Shown here piece after piece: positions 1 through 7,844 of a DNA stretch of 45,403 nucleotides (its first letter is position 1; every line of letters starts with the position of its first letter). The DNA lies in assembly GCA_900468535.1 (NCBI GenBank), contig UBTY01000059.1:1-45403 (forward strand). The letters run 5' to 3'. This DNA is from Hyphomicrobiales bacterium. GTDB lineage: Bacteria > Pseudomonadota > Alphaproteobacteria > Rhizobiales > Rhizobiaceae. The notes beneath the pieces were generated by a model. The model did no database searches. It had not been told where the DNA came from and worked only from the letters and a program-made list of their open reading frames with translations. The translations under genes and the position numbers were made by a program.

Positions 1-40
1 CTCCCCACAAGGGGGAGGGTTAGCCCGAGCCAGTGGCGGC
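1..40. repeat. Fragment of an intergenic stem-loop repeat, cut by the window start
   Basis: CTCCCC and GGGGAG arms separated by ACAA form a short stem-loop at the left edge. Stem-loops of this kind with CTCCCC/GGGGAG arms are common between rhizobial genes. The left part of the element is outside the window, so its full length and family cannot be judged. Confidence 0.4.
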
Positions 41-84
41 CGACCAAACCAACGAATTCCATGCCCATCCATGAGGCACATGAC

Positions 85-1581
85 ATGACTGAAAAGACCG
101 AAACAGCGACCCTTTCCTCCGACGCAACCGAAGTCCGCGCCCAGAAGCTGAAGCTGCTACGCGAACAGATCGGTGACGTCTATCCGGCGCATTTTCACCG
201 GACGATGACGAACGCCGAGCTGGCGGAGAAATACAAGGATCTCGAATCCGACGTCGAAACCCAGGATGTCGTGACCGTTGCCGGCCGCGTCTATTCCTCG
301 CGCAACTCTGGCATGTTCATGGACATCCATGACGCAGGCGGCAAGATCCAGATCTTCAGCCACAAGGATGTGACGCCGGAAGAAGCCCGCAACATGCTCG
401 GCATGATCGACATCGGCGACATCATTGGCGTCACCGGCACTGTACGTCGTACCAAGCGCGGCGAGCTGTCGATCAACGCCCGCGAAATCACCATGCTGAC
501 AAAGTCGCTTCTCCCCATGCCGGAGAAGTGGAACGGCATTGCGGACGTCGAAATCCGCTACCGCAAGCGCCACCTCGACATCCTCAGCAACGAGGAATCG
601 AAGCTCCGCTTCCAGCAGCGTTCGAAGATCGTTTCCGGCATCCGTCGCTTCATGGAAAACGACGGCTTCATGGAAGTCGAAACGCCGATGCTGCACTCGG
701 TTTACGGCGGCGCTACCGCCGAGCCGTTCAAGACGCATCACAACACGCTGAAGCTCGACATGTACCTGCGCATCGCGCCGGAACTCTTCCTGAAGCGCAC
801 GCTGGTCTCCGGCCTCACCGACAAGGTGTTCGAGATCAACCGCAACTTCCGCAACGAAGGCGTCTCGACCCGGCACAATCCTGAATTCACGATGATGGAG
901 TGCTACTGGGCCTATGCCGACTACGAGGACATCATGGACCTCGTTGAGCGGCTGTTCGAAAGCCTGGCGCTGTCGATCCACGGCACGACGGACTTCCCCT
1001 TCGGCGACAAGACGATCTCCTTCAAGGGTCCGTTCAAGCGCGTTCCGATGCCCGACGCCGTCAAGGAAGTGACCGGCCTCGACTTCCTGGCCATGAAGAC
1101 GGACGAGGAAGCCCGCGCTGCTGCCAAGGCTGCCGGCTTTGAAGTCGAGAAGGATTGGACCTGGGGCGAATGCCTTGCCTTCATCTTCGAAGAGAAGGTC
1201 GAGGGCACGCTGATCCAGCCGAGCCACGTCACCCACTTCCCGAAGGACATCTCGCCCTTCGCCAAGGAAGTGCCGGGCGAGCCGCGCCTCGTCGAGCGCT
1301 TCGAGACCTATTGCAACGCCTGGGAACTCGGCAACGCCTTCTCGGAACTCAACGATCCGGAAGAACAGCGCCGCCGCATGGTCGAGCAGCTGGAACAGGC
1401 GCATGCCCGCGGCGAAAAGGAAAAGCAGCTGGACGACGAATTCCTCGACGCGATCGACCAGGGCATGCCGCCGGCAGGTGGCCTCGGCATCGGCGTCGAC
1501 CGCCTGATCATGCTGCTCACCAACGCGCCGTCGATCCGCGACGTGATCCTCTTCCCGGCTCGCCGCAGCAAGGCAGACTGA
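85..1581 (+). CDS. lysS: Lysyl-tRNA synthetase, class II
   Basis: Charges tRNA-Lys with lysine in the cytoplasm. The protein has an N-terminal OB-fold anticodon-binding region (about residues 50-150) followed by a class II catalytic core. Motif 2 is visible as FRNEGVSTRHNPEFTMMECY and motif 3 as GGLGIGVDRLIML near the C-terminus. An in-frame ATG at 61 would give 506 residues. I prefer the ATG at 85, because GAGG lies about 9 bases before it and the resulting 498 residues match the usual length of the family. The gene stands alone and ends in a strong intrinsic terminator 21 bases after the stop. The identification is secure; only the start is open. Confidence 0.97.
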   Translation: MTEKTETATLSSDATEVRAQKLKLLREQIGDVYPAHFHRTMTNAELAEKYKDLESDVETQDVVTVAGRVYSSRNSGMFMDIHDAGGKIQIFSHKDVTPEEARNMLGMIDIGDIIGVTGTVRRTKRGELSINAREITMLTKSLLPMPEKWNGIADVEIRYRKRHLDILSNEESKLRFQQRSKIVSGIRRFMENDGFMEVETPMLHSVYGGATAEPFKTHHNTLKLDMYLRIAPELFLKRTLVSGLTDKVFEINRNFRNEGVSTRHNPEFTMMECYWAYADYEDIMDLVERLFESLALSIHGTTDFPFGDKTISFKGPFKRVPMPDAVKEVTGLDFLAMKTDEEARAAAKAAGFEVEKDWTWGECLAFIFEEKVEGTLIQPSHVTHFPKDISPFAKEVPGEPRLVERFETYCNAWELGNAFSELNDPEEQRRRMVEQLEQAHARGEKEKQLDDEFLDAIDQGMPPAGGLGIGVDRLIMLLTNAPSIRDVILFPARRSKAD

Positions 1582-1601
1582 GCCGATACATTCTGAATGA
1601 C

Positions 1602-1636
1602 AAAAGGCGGCGGCCCCCAGGGCTCGCCGCCTTTTT
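1602..1636 (+). terminator. Intrinsic terminator of lysS
   Basis: An 11-bp perfect stem (AAAAGGCGGCG at 1602-1612 with CGCCGCCTTTT at 1625-1635) closes a 12-base loop and runs into a T tract. The leftward gene ending at 1648 converges here, so the element may also serve that gene. Confidence 0.9.
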
Positions 1637-1647
1637 TATTGGAATGA

Positions 1648-2376
1648 TCAGTGGCCGGCGGCTGGCGCGGCTTCCGCAGCAGGCGCCTCGGCCGGCGCTT
1701 CGCCGGACTCGCCGCCTTCAGCGGGCTTTTCTTCCTTCGCCTCGCCTTTCTTGCCACCCTTCTTGCCCTTGCTTCCGCCCTCTCCACCCTCGGTGGCGGC
1801 AACAGCGATAGGATCGATACAGTCCGAATAGTCCTTGAAGGATGCGTTCAGCGTCGTGATTTCATCTTCAGGCAGGTCGATGCGTTCGCCGAAGAACAGC
1901 CCGTTGGAGGCCGCCGTTCCATCGTAGTAACGCGCCGTGTAGGTCTTCGCTTCCTCACTTTCGAGGACGGGATCGGGATGCGGAATATAGACGACGTCGG
2001 CGCCCATCGCGCGGCCGCGAATATCAGAGCGCAGCGTCGGTCCGTTGGTATCGAGAACCACGACCTGCACGAGATCGGGCTTCTGCGCTTCGTAGATCGC
2101 CTTGGCCACCCGAAGCGCGGTCCTGACACGCGTCATACCGTCCGTCGGCTCGGTCTTGATATACTTGCGGACCCAGATGCGGTTCTGCTTCTTGATGGTC
2201 ACGAGGTTGACGTCGGTGCAGGCGAGCCCGTTGGTTTCTTCTGCGGAGGGGCCGAGGATCTTGTCTTTACCAATATATAGCGCGGCACCGCCGGAGACGC
2301 CCCCAAGGAGGGCGACGCCAGCGATGATAAACACCAATTTCCGGGAGGGCCGGAAGATGCGCAGTAGGGCCTTCAC
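1648..2376 (-). CDS. Uncharacterised membrane-anchored protein with low-complexity tail
   Basis: I do not recognise a named family. From the GTG at 2376 the protein has 242 residues. GGAG lies 8 bases upstream, which makes this start better than the ATG at 2544 that would add 56 atypical residues. A basic stretch (RIFRPSRK) precedes one hydrophobic segment at about residues 14-36, so the protein is probably anchored in the inner membrane with its body outside the cytoplasm. The body contains DVNLVTIKKQNRIWVRKYIK and a conserved-looking YIPHPDP element. The last 45 or so residues are low complexity, first Gly/Lys-rich (KGKKGGKKG) and then Ala/Glu/Pro-rich. It converges on lysS. No function is inferred. 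Confidence 0.75.
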   Translation of the reverse strand: MKALLRIFRPSRKLVFIIAGVALLGGVSGGAALYIGKDKILGPSAEETNGLACTDVNLVTIKKQNRIWVRKYIKTEPTDGMTRVRTALRVAKAIYEAQKPDLVQVVVLDTNGPTLRSDIRGRAMGADVVYIPHPDPVLESEEAKTYTARYYDGTAASNGLFFGERIDLPEDEITTLNASFKDYSDCIDPIAVAATEGGEGGSKGKKGGKKGEAKEEKPAEGGESGEAPAEAPAAEAAPAAGH

Positions 2377-2530
2377 GCCAACTGCTCCGCCATTAACAAG
2401 CTCCAACGCAATACGAGTGGTTTCGACGCTAGAGAAATGACGTTTCCGAATGCTTAAACGCGGCCTCCAACTTTGCGTCAGTATGGGATTAGCACCAAAA
2501 AAGGTCCAAGCTTTCCCTATGCTTGCCAAT

Positions 2531-2554
2531 CCGTTAGCCGCCATGCTCTAACGG
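2531..2554 (+). promoter_or_regulatory. Inverted repeat directly before the LysR gene
   Basis: CCGTTAG (2531-2537) and CTAACGG (2548-2554) are perfect inverted arms with a 10-base spacer, ending three bases before the ATG at 2558. The gene has no obvious Shine-Dalgarno sequence, so the element could act as an autoregulatory operator or as an mRNA hairpin that limits translation. The arms are seen directly; the role is inferred. Confidence 0.4.
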
Positions 2555-2557
2555 CGC

Positions 2558-3466
2558 ATGGCTTTCACGCTTCGTCAGATCCAGTATTTCGTCGCCGTCG
2601 CCGAACAAGGCTCCGTAACGCGCGCCGCGCAGAACCTTTCGATCTCGCAATCCTCGGTTACGGAAGCGCTCAAGGAGCTGGAAACCGACCTCGGCGTCGA
2701 GCTGTTCGACCGCCATCCGCGCGGCCTGACGATCACTCATAACGGCCACCAGTTCCTGCGCCACGCGACGAAGATCCTGGCAAGCGTCTCGGATGCCCGC
2801 ACCAGCTTTTCCGGCAAGCAGAACGAACTGTCCGGCAAGCTCAACATCGGCGTAACCTCGCTGGTTGCCGGCTATGTGCTCTCCGATCTTCTGGCGCGCT
2901 ATCGCCGCGCCTGCCCGGGTGTCGAGGTCAGCGCCATAGAGGACAATGGCGGCTACCTCGAGCACCTGCTGGTCGGCGGCGAACTCGATGTGGCGGTCAT
3001 GGTCATTTCCAACCTGCGCGACCGCATGGCTCTGCAGGCGGAAATCCTCGAAACCTCGCCTTATCGCCTGTGGCTGCCGATGGGGCATCCACTCGTCTCC
3101 GCAGACATTATTTCCGTAGCCGACATCGCCCGCGAACCCCTCATCATGCTGACCGTCGACGAAATCGAGGAGAACACCGGCAAGCTCTTGTCAGCCCTCG
3201 GCGCCCGCCCGCATGTCGCTTTCCGCACCCGCTCCGTGGAAGCGGTGCGCAGCCTGGTTGCAACGGGAGCCGGCGTTGCTCTGCTGCCCGACCTCGTCTA
3301 CCGCCCCTGGTCGCTGGAAGGCGACCGCATCGAGAGCCGCGACGTTTCCGGCTCCCTGCCGGTCGTTCAGGTCGGCATGGTCTGGCGCAAGGGGTCCAGC
3401 CTGCCGCAAGCCGCGCGCGACTTCGTGGGCATCGCCGAAGCGTTGCGATCCGGCCGGCCTCGCTGA
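2558..3466 (+). CDS. LysR-family transcriptional regulator
   Basis: A 302-residue DNA-binding regulator of normal LysR length. The winged helix-turn-helix occupies about residues 1-60 (RQIQYFVAVAEQGSVTRAAQ, then SQSSVTEALKELE), followed by a periplasmic-binding-like effector domain from about residue 90. It lies upstream of and in the same direction as the polyamine-type operon. The 132-base gap holds a 25-bp palindrome beginning 10 bases after its stop, so control of that operon is a reasonable inference. The divergent arrangement typical of LysR genes is absent here. The effector is unknown, though a polyamine or its breakdown product would fit the neighbours. Confidence 0.92.
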   Translation: MAFTLRQIQYFVAVAEQGSVTRAAQNLSISQSSVTEALKELETDLGVELFDRHPRGLTITHNGHQFLRHATKILASVSDARTSFSGKQNELSGKLNIGVTSLVAGYVLSDLLARYRRACPGVEVSAIEDNGGYLEHLLVGGELDVAVMVISNLRDRMALQAEILETSPYRLWLPMGHPLVSADIISVADIAREPLIMLTVDEIEENTGKLLSALGARPHVAFRTRSVEAVRSLVATGAGVALLPDLVYRPWSLEGDRIESRDVSGSLPVVQVGMVWRKGSSLPQAARDFVGIAEALRSGRPR

Positions 3467-3476
3467 CAATTCAGCC

Positions 3477-3501
3477 GCGATATCGGAAATTCCGATATCG
3501 C
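3477..3501. promoter_or_regulatory. 25-bp palindrome between the LysR gene and the transport operon
   Basis: GCGATATCGGAA and TTCCGATATCGC are perfect 12-bp arms around a single A. Inside lies TCGGAAATTCCGA, which fits the T-N11-A box bound by LysR-type regulators (family knowledge). The palindrome could instead be the terminator of the LysR gene, but only a weak pyrimidine run (CCTTTCT) follows. I favour an operator controlling the binding-protein operon. Confidence 0.6.
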
Positions 3502-3598
3502 CTTTCTGATAAATGAATTTGCGAAAGCGGCTTTTTCGCGTCACCTTTCTGTTGGGAACAAAACGCCGCAAAAGCGGCATCCAACCGGGAGACATCAG

Positions 3599-4756
3599 AT
3601 GAAATATCTTCTGAAATCGTGCACGGTTGCGCTCGCGAGCTTGAGCTTCGTGACGCAGGTTGTGGCCGCAGAACCGCTGAAGGCTTTGGGCAAGGGCGAA
3701 GGTGCGGTCAGCATCGTGGCCTGGGCCGGCTATATCGAGCGCGGCGAAAGCGACAAGAATTACGACTGGGTCACCGGCTTCGAGAAGGAGACCGGTTGCA
3801 AGGTATCCGTGAAGACGGCAGCGACCTCGGACGAAATGGTCTCGCTGATGAACGAAGGCGGCTTCGACCTCGTCACCGCCTCGGGTGATGCTTCGCTTCG
3901 CCTGATCGCCGGCAAGCGAGTCCAGCCGATCAACACCGACCTGATCCCGAGCTTCAAGAACGTCGACGAGCGGCTGCAGAACGCGCCCTGGTACACGGTC
4001 GACAAGGTTCATTACGGCGTTCCCTATCTCTGGGGACCGAACGTCCTGATGTACAACACCGACGCCTTCAAGGGCGAGGCGCCGAAGAGCTGGAAGGTGG
4101 TCTTCGAGGAAGAAACGCTCCCGGATGGCAAGTCCAACAAGGGCCGCGTCCAGGCCTATGACGGCCCGATCTACATCGCCGACGCCGCTCTCTATCTCAT
4201 GGCCCACAAACCGGAACTCGGCATCAAGAACCCCTACGAGCTCAACGAAGACCAGTACAAGGCGGCGCTCGACCTGCTGCGCGGCCAGCGCAAGCTCGTC
4301 TCCCGTTACTGGCACGACGCGATGATCCAGATCGACGACTTCAAGAACGAAGGCGTGGTTGCTTCCGGCTCCTGGCCGTTCCAGGTCAACCTGATGCAGG
4401 CCGACAAGCAGAAGATCGCGTCCACCTTCCCTGAAGAGGGCGTCACCGGCTGGGCAGACACCACGATGCTGCATGCCGACAGCGAACATCCGAACTGCGC
4501 CTACATGTGGATGGAACATTCGCTGCAGGCAAAGGTACAGGGCGATGCCGCCGCCTGGTTCGGTGCCGTTCCCTCCGTTCCGGCAGCCTGCAAGGGCAAC
4601 GAGCTGATGACGGACACCGGTTGCGCCACGAACGGCTATGATCACTTCGACAAGATCAAGTTCTGGAGAACCCCGACGGCCAAGTGCGAACAGGGCGAGT
4701 GCGTGCCCTACCACCGCTGGGTATCCGACTACATCGGCGTGATTGGCGGGCGATAA
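3599..4756 (+). CDS. Polyamine-type ABC transporter periplasmic binding protein
   Basis: A 385-residue exported solute-binding protein of the PotD/PotF type. A signal peptide of about 23 residues ends near VVAAEP. The mature part opens with the SIVAWAGYIERG segment typical of the spermidine/putrescine binding family, followed by YLWGPNVLMYNTDAF, where members commonly form the ligand pocket. GGGAG precedes the ATG. It is the first gene of an operon with an ATPase, two permeases and an aldehyde dehydrogenase. Two stem-loops follow it and may stabilise its mRNA. Putrescine or a related amine is inferred from family and neighbours; the ligand is not proven. Confidence 0.9.
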   Translation: MKYLLKSCTVALASLSFVTQVVAAEPLKALGKGEGAVSIVAWAGYIERGESDKNYDWVTGFEKETGCKVSVKTAATSDEMVSLMNEGGFDLVTASGDASLRLIAGKRVQPINTDLIPSFKNVDERLQNAPWYTVDKVHYGVPYLWGPNVLMYNTDAFKGEAPKSWKVVFEEETLPDGKSNKGRVQAYDGPIYIADAALYLMAHKPELGIKNPYELNEDQYKAALDLLRGQRKLVSRYWHDAMIQIDDFKNEGVVASGSWPFQVNLMQADKQKIASTFPEEGVTGWADTTMLHADSEHPNCAYMWMEHSLQAKVQGDAAAWFGAVPSVPAACKGNELMTDTGCATNGYDHFDKIKFWRTPTAKCEQGECVPYHRWVSDYIGVIGGR

Positions 4757-4772
4757 TCCTGCAACGACGGAC

Positions 4773-4795
4773 TCTTCCTCCCCGCCGGAGGAAGA
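4773..4795 (+). repeat. Stem-loop after the binding-protein gene
   Basis: TCTTCCTCC and GGAGGAAGA form a perfect 9-bp stem with loop CCGCC, 16 bases after the binding-protein stop. No T tract follows. Such hairpins often protect the upstream part of transport-operon mRNA, so the binding protein is made in excess (inference). Confidence 0.55.
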
Positions 4796-4944
4796 TGTCC
4801 GAAGGACGGACGACGCGGGAGACGCAAGAAGCAAGCGCCTCAGCGACACGCGAAGACGTACTTAGCCGCGCACTGCTCGTCCGCCCTTCGGATTACCGAC
4901 CGGCTCGAAATCAACCGGCGCAGCCAATCGACCGAACCTCACGT

Positions 4945-5005
4945 TTGGCAGGGCGGGCATTCCCGTGCCCTCTCCACACGTCTCTCTTCCTTCGGGGGAG
5001 AGAAC
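4945..5005. repeat. Repeat-like intergenic stem-loop region
   Basis: The 273 bases between the binding protein and the ATPase contain no credible gene. At 4981-5003 TCTCTCTTCC pairs with GGGGGAGAGA around a TTC loop (10 bp, two of them G-U). The stretch CCCTCTCC...GGGGGAGAG resembles a rhizobial intergenic repeat and recalls the element at the left edge of the window. The ribosome binding site GGAG for the ATPase follows at about 5017. Confidence 0.45.
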
Positions 5006-5029
5006 AAGACTAGCAAATCGGAGCCCATC

Positions 5030-6016
5030 ATGACCCCCGCAGTTCGCTTCCAACAGGTCTCGCGCCATTTCGGCCAGGTTCGGGCCGTCGACAGCGTCGA
5101 TCTCGAAATCGCGCCGGGCGAGTTCTTCGCGATGCTCGGCCCATCCGGTTCCGGCAAAACAACCTGCTTGCGCCTGATCGCCGGCTTCGAGCAGCCGACG
5201 GGCGGCCATATCGAGATCTTCGGAGAGACGGCCGAGGGCGTCCCGCCCTATCGCCGAAACGTGAATACCGTGTTTCAGGACTACGCGCTCTTCCCGCATC
5301 TCAACATCCTCGACAACGTCGCCTATGGCTTGATGGTCAAGGGTATCGGTAAGATTGAACGCACGAAGGCCGCCGAGCAGGCGCTGGAGCTGGTGAAGCT
5401 GCCGGGCTACGGCGCACGCAAGCCGGGCCAGCTCTCCGGCGGACAGCGGCAACGCGTGGCGCTCGCCCGCGCCCTCGTCAACAAGCCGAAAGTCCTCCTT
5501 CTCGACGAACCGCTCGGCGCGCTCGATCTGAAGCTGCGCGAGCAGATGCAGGAAGAGCTGAAAAGCCTGCAGCGGGCGCTCGGCATCACCTTCGTCTTCG
5601 TCACCCACGATCAGGGCGAGGCCCTGTCCATGGCCGATCGCGTCGCCGTCTTCAACAATGGCGGCATCGTGCAGGAAGGCACGCCGCATGACATTTACCG
5701 CCGCCCGAAGACCCGCTTCGTTGCCGATTTCGTCGGTTCCTCCAATGTCATCGCGCCCGACCTGATGACCGCGCTCGGCGGCGAAAAGCGCTGGGCAAGC
5801 CTGCGCCCGGAAGCAATCCACCTTTCCAGCGACGGCGTCGAATCGACGGTCGAGAATGCGAGCTTCCTGGGCGCCGCAACCCGCCTGACGGTTGCCGCCA
5901 AGGGCACGCGCCTGCATGTGATGCTGCCCGCCGGCGCCAATGTGCCTGACGTGGGGGCGAACGTTCGCCTCGCCTGGCAGCCTGTGGACGTGCACTACAT
6001 GGATGACGCAGCATGA
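5030..6016 (+). CDS. Polyamine-type ABC transporter ATPase
   Basis: A 328-residue PotA-like ATPase that powers the import complex at the inner membrane. Walker A is GPSGSGKT (37-44), the signature LSGGQ is at 135-139, and Walker B VLLLDEP is at 155-161. A Q-loop (FQDYALFPH) and an H-loop (FVTHDQ) are also present. The C-terminal regulatory (TOBE) part from about residue 235 is shorter than in E. coli PotA (378 residues). The stop overlaps the start of the next permease as ATGA, which suggests translational coupling. Confidence 0.93.
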   Translation: MTPAVRFQQVSRHFGQVRAVDSVDLEIAPGEFFAMLGPSGSGKTTCLRLIAGFEQPTGGHIEIFGETAEGVPPYRRNVNTVFQDYALFPHLNILDNVAYGLMVKGIGKIERTKAAEQALELVKLPGYGARKPGQLSGGQRQRVALARALVNKPKVLLLDEPLGALDLKLREQMQEELKSLQRALGITFVFVTHDQGEALSMADRVAVFNNGGIVQEGTPHDIYRRPKTRFVADFVGSSNVIAPDLMTALGGEKRWASLRPEAIHLSSDGVESTVENASFLGAATRLTVAAKGTRLHVMLPAGANVPDVGANVRLAWQPVDVHYMDDAA

Positions 6017-6987
6017 CCGCCCTTGCTCTCACAAAGCCGGCAGCGCTGCGGGAGACCTCGATCCTGCCGGGTCGCGGCGGTCTCTTCGGCAAGCTCTCCG
6101 ACGCCTTCTGGCGGCATCCGAAGCTGCTGCTTTTCCTGATGCTGACACCGCCGCTATTGTGGCTCGGCGTCATCTATATCGGCTCGCTGATCGCGCTGCT
6201 CCTGCAGAGCTTCTTCTCGATCGATGATTTCTCCGGCCTGGTGAACTACGAGTTCACGCTGGCGACCTACGCGCAGCTTCTCAGCCCGACGAATTTCGAC
6301 ATCATCATCCGTACCATCATCATGGCGGCGCTGGTGACGCTGGCTTCCGCTGTCGTTGCCTTCCCGATCGCCTACTATGCGGCCCGCTATGCGCAGGGCA
6401 AATGGAAGGCGCTGTTCTATCTCGGCGTCATGCTGCCGCTATGGTCCAGCTATCTCGTGAAGATCTACGCCTGGAAACTCATCCTCGCGAAGGAAGGCAT
6501 CCTCACCTGGATCTTCGCCAAGCTGCACCTGTCCTGGCTGCTCGACGGCATCCTGAACCTGCCCGTCATCGGTGGCAACTCGCTGTCGGTCAGCTATCTC
6601 GGCACCTTCCTCGTCTTCGTCTACGTCTGGCTGCCTTACATGATCCTGCCGACACAGGCGGCGTTGGAGCGCGTGCAGGGCAACCTGATCGAGGCCTCGT
6701 CCGATCTCGGCGCAACGCCGAGCCAGACCTTCCGCAACGTGCTGTTCCCGCTGGCGCTGCCCGGTATCGTCGCCGGCTCGATCTTCACCTTCTCGCTGAC
6801 ACTAGGCGACTACATCATTCCGCAGATCATCGGCTCGTCACGTCTGTTCATCGGCCAGGCGGTCTATGCCCAGCAGGGCACGGCAGGCAACGTGCCGCTC
6901 GCCGCCGCCTTCTCCGTCGTCCCGATCGTCATCATGGCCATCTATCTCTGGCTAGCCAAGAAACAGGGAGCCTTCGATGCGCTCTGA
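6013..6987 (+). CDS. Polyamine-type ABC transporter permease (PotB-like)
   Basis: A 324-residue inner-membrane permease. After a polar N-terminus of about 35 residues there are six hydrophobic segments. The conserved cytoplasmic loop that docks on the ATPase reads EASSDLGATPSQTFRNVLFP, close to the EAA consensus of this family. It overlaps the ATPase gene by four bases and the next permease by 11, so the three are co-translated. It supplies one half of the channel. Confidence 0.92.
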   Translation: MTALALTKPAALRETSILPGRGGLFGKLSDAFWRHPKLLLFLMLTPPLLWLGVIYIGSLIALLLQSFFSIDDFSGLVNYEFTLATYAQLLSPTNFDIIIRTIIMAALVTLASAVVAFPIAYYAARYAQGKWKALFYLGVMLPLWSSYLVKIYAWKLILAKEGILTWIFAKLHLSWLLDGILNLPVIGGNSLSVSYLGTFLVFVYVWLPYMILPTQAALERVQGNLIEASSDLGATPSQTFRNVLFPLALPGIVAGSIFTFSLTLGDYIIPQIIGSSRLFIGQAVYAQQGTAGNVPLAAAFSVVPIVIMAIYLWLAKKQGAFDAL

Positions 6988-7792
6988 CCGTTCACAGCGT
7001 TCGCCGCTGCTCCTGAAGATCGCCGCCGGCGGTGGCCTGCTCTTCCTGCACCTGCCGATCCTGCTTATCTTCGTCTACGCCTTCACGACGGAAGAGAAGA
7101 GCTATCAATGGCCGCCTCCGGGCCTGACCCTGCAGTGGTTCCCGATTGCCTGGAACCGGCCAGATGTCTGGGCTGCTCTCGGATTGTCGGTGCAGGTCGC
7201 AGTCATCGCCACATCGATCGCGCTGGTGCTCGGCACGCTCTGCGCCGCCGCCGTCAGCCAGACGAAGTTCTTCGGCCGTGAAGCAATCTCGCTGCTGGTC
7301 ATCCTGCCGATCGCGCTTCCCGGTATCATCACCGGCATCGCGCTCCGCTCCGCCTTCAGCCTGTTCGACATCCCATTCTCGGTCTGGACGATCGTGCTCG
7401 GCCACGCAACCTTCTGCGTCGTCGTTGTCTACAACAACGCCGTCGCTCGCTTCCGTCGCACGTCGGGATCCCTGATCGAAGCGTCGATGGATCTTGGCGC
7501 CGACGGCTTCCAGACCTTCCGGCATGTGATCCTGCCGAACATCGGCACAGCGCTTCTGGCCGGCGGCATGCTCGCCTTCGCGCTGTCCTTCGACGAGGTC
7601 ATCGTCACCACCTTCACCGGTGGCCAGCAATCGACACTGCCGATCTGGATGCTCGAAGAACTCATCCGCCCGCGCCAGCGCCCGGTTACCAACGTGGTCG
7701 CGATGGTCGTCGTGCTCGTCACCTTCCTGCCGATCCTGGCAGCCTACTACCTCACACGCGACGGCGATCAGGTCGCCGGCGCCGGAAAATAA
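6977..7792 (+). CDS. Polyamine-type ABC transporter permease (PotC-like)
   Basis: A 271-residue second permease with six hydrophobic segments. The ATPase-docking loop is EASMDLGADGFQTFRHVILP, matching the EAA motif. It begins inside the end of the preceding permease gene and completes the binding protein-ATPase-permease-permease set. Length and layout are typical of PotC. The dehydrogenase gene follows after 52 bases. Confidence 0.92.
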   Translation: MRSDRSQRSPLLLKIAAGGGLLFLHLPILLIFVYAFTTEEKSYQWPPPGLTLQWFPIAWNRPDVWAALGLSVQVAVIATSIALVLGTLCAAAVSQTKFFGREAISLLVILPIALPGIITGIALRSAFSLFDIPFSVWTIVLGHATFCVVVVYNNAVARFRRTSGSLIEASMDLGADGFQTFRHVILPNIGTALLAGGMLAFALSFDEVIVTTFTGGQQSTLPIWMLEELIRPRQRPVTNVVAMVVVLVTFLPILAAYYLTRDGDQVAGAGK

Positions 7793-7844
7793 ACGGAACG
7801 CGGGATAACCCCCATCCCGCCCATCAACGATAAGGGAGAACATC

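Noticed and set aside
157..1404. 415-codon open frame opposite lysS
   Set aside because: It is a shadow of the synthetase gene with biased His/Arg/Val composition and no family features.
3191..4849. 552-codon open frame on the - strand opposite the LysR end and the binding-protein gene
   Set aside because: It is antisense to well-supported genes, has no recognisable domains or ribosome binding site, and is typical of long shadow frames in high-GC DNA.
4684..5013. Possible small gene between the binding protein and the ATPase
   Set aside because: The frame begins inside the binding-protein gene and runs through stem-loop DNA; no coding signal beyond an open frame.
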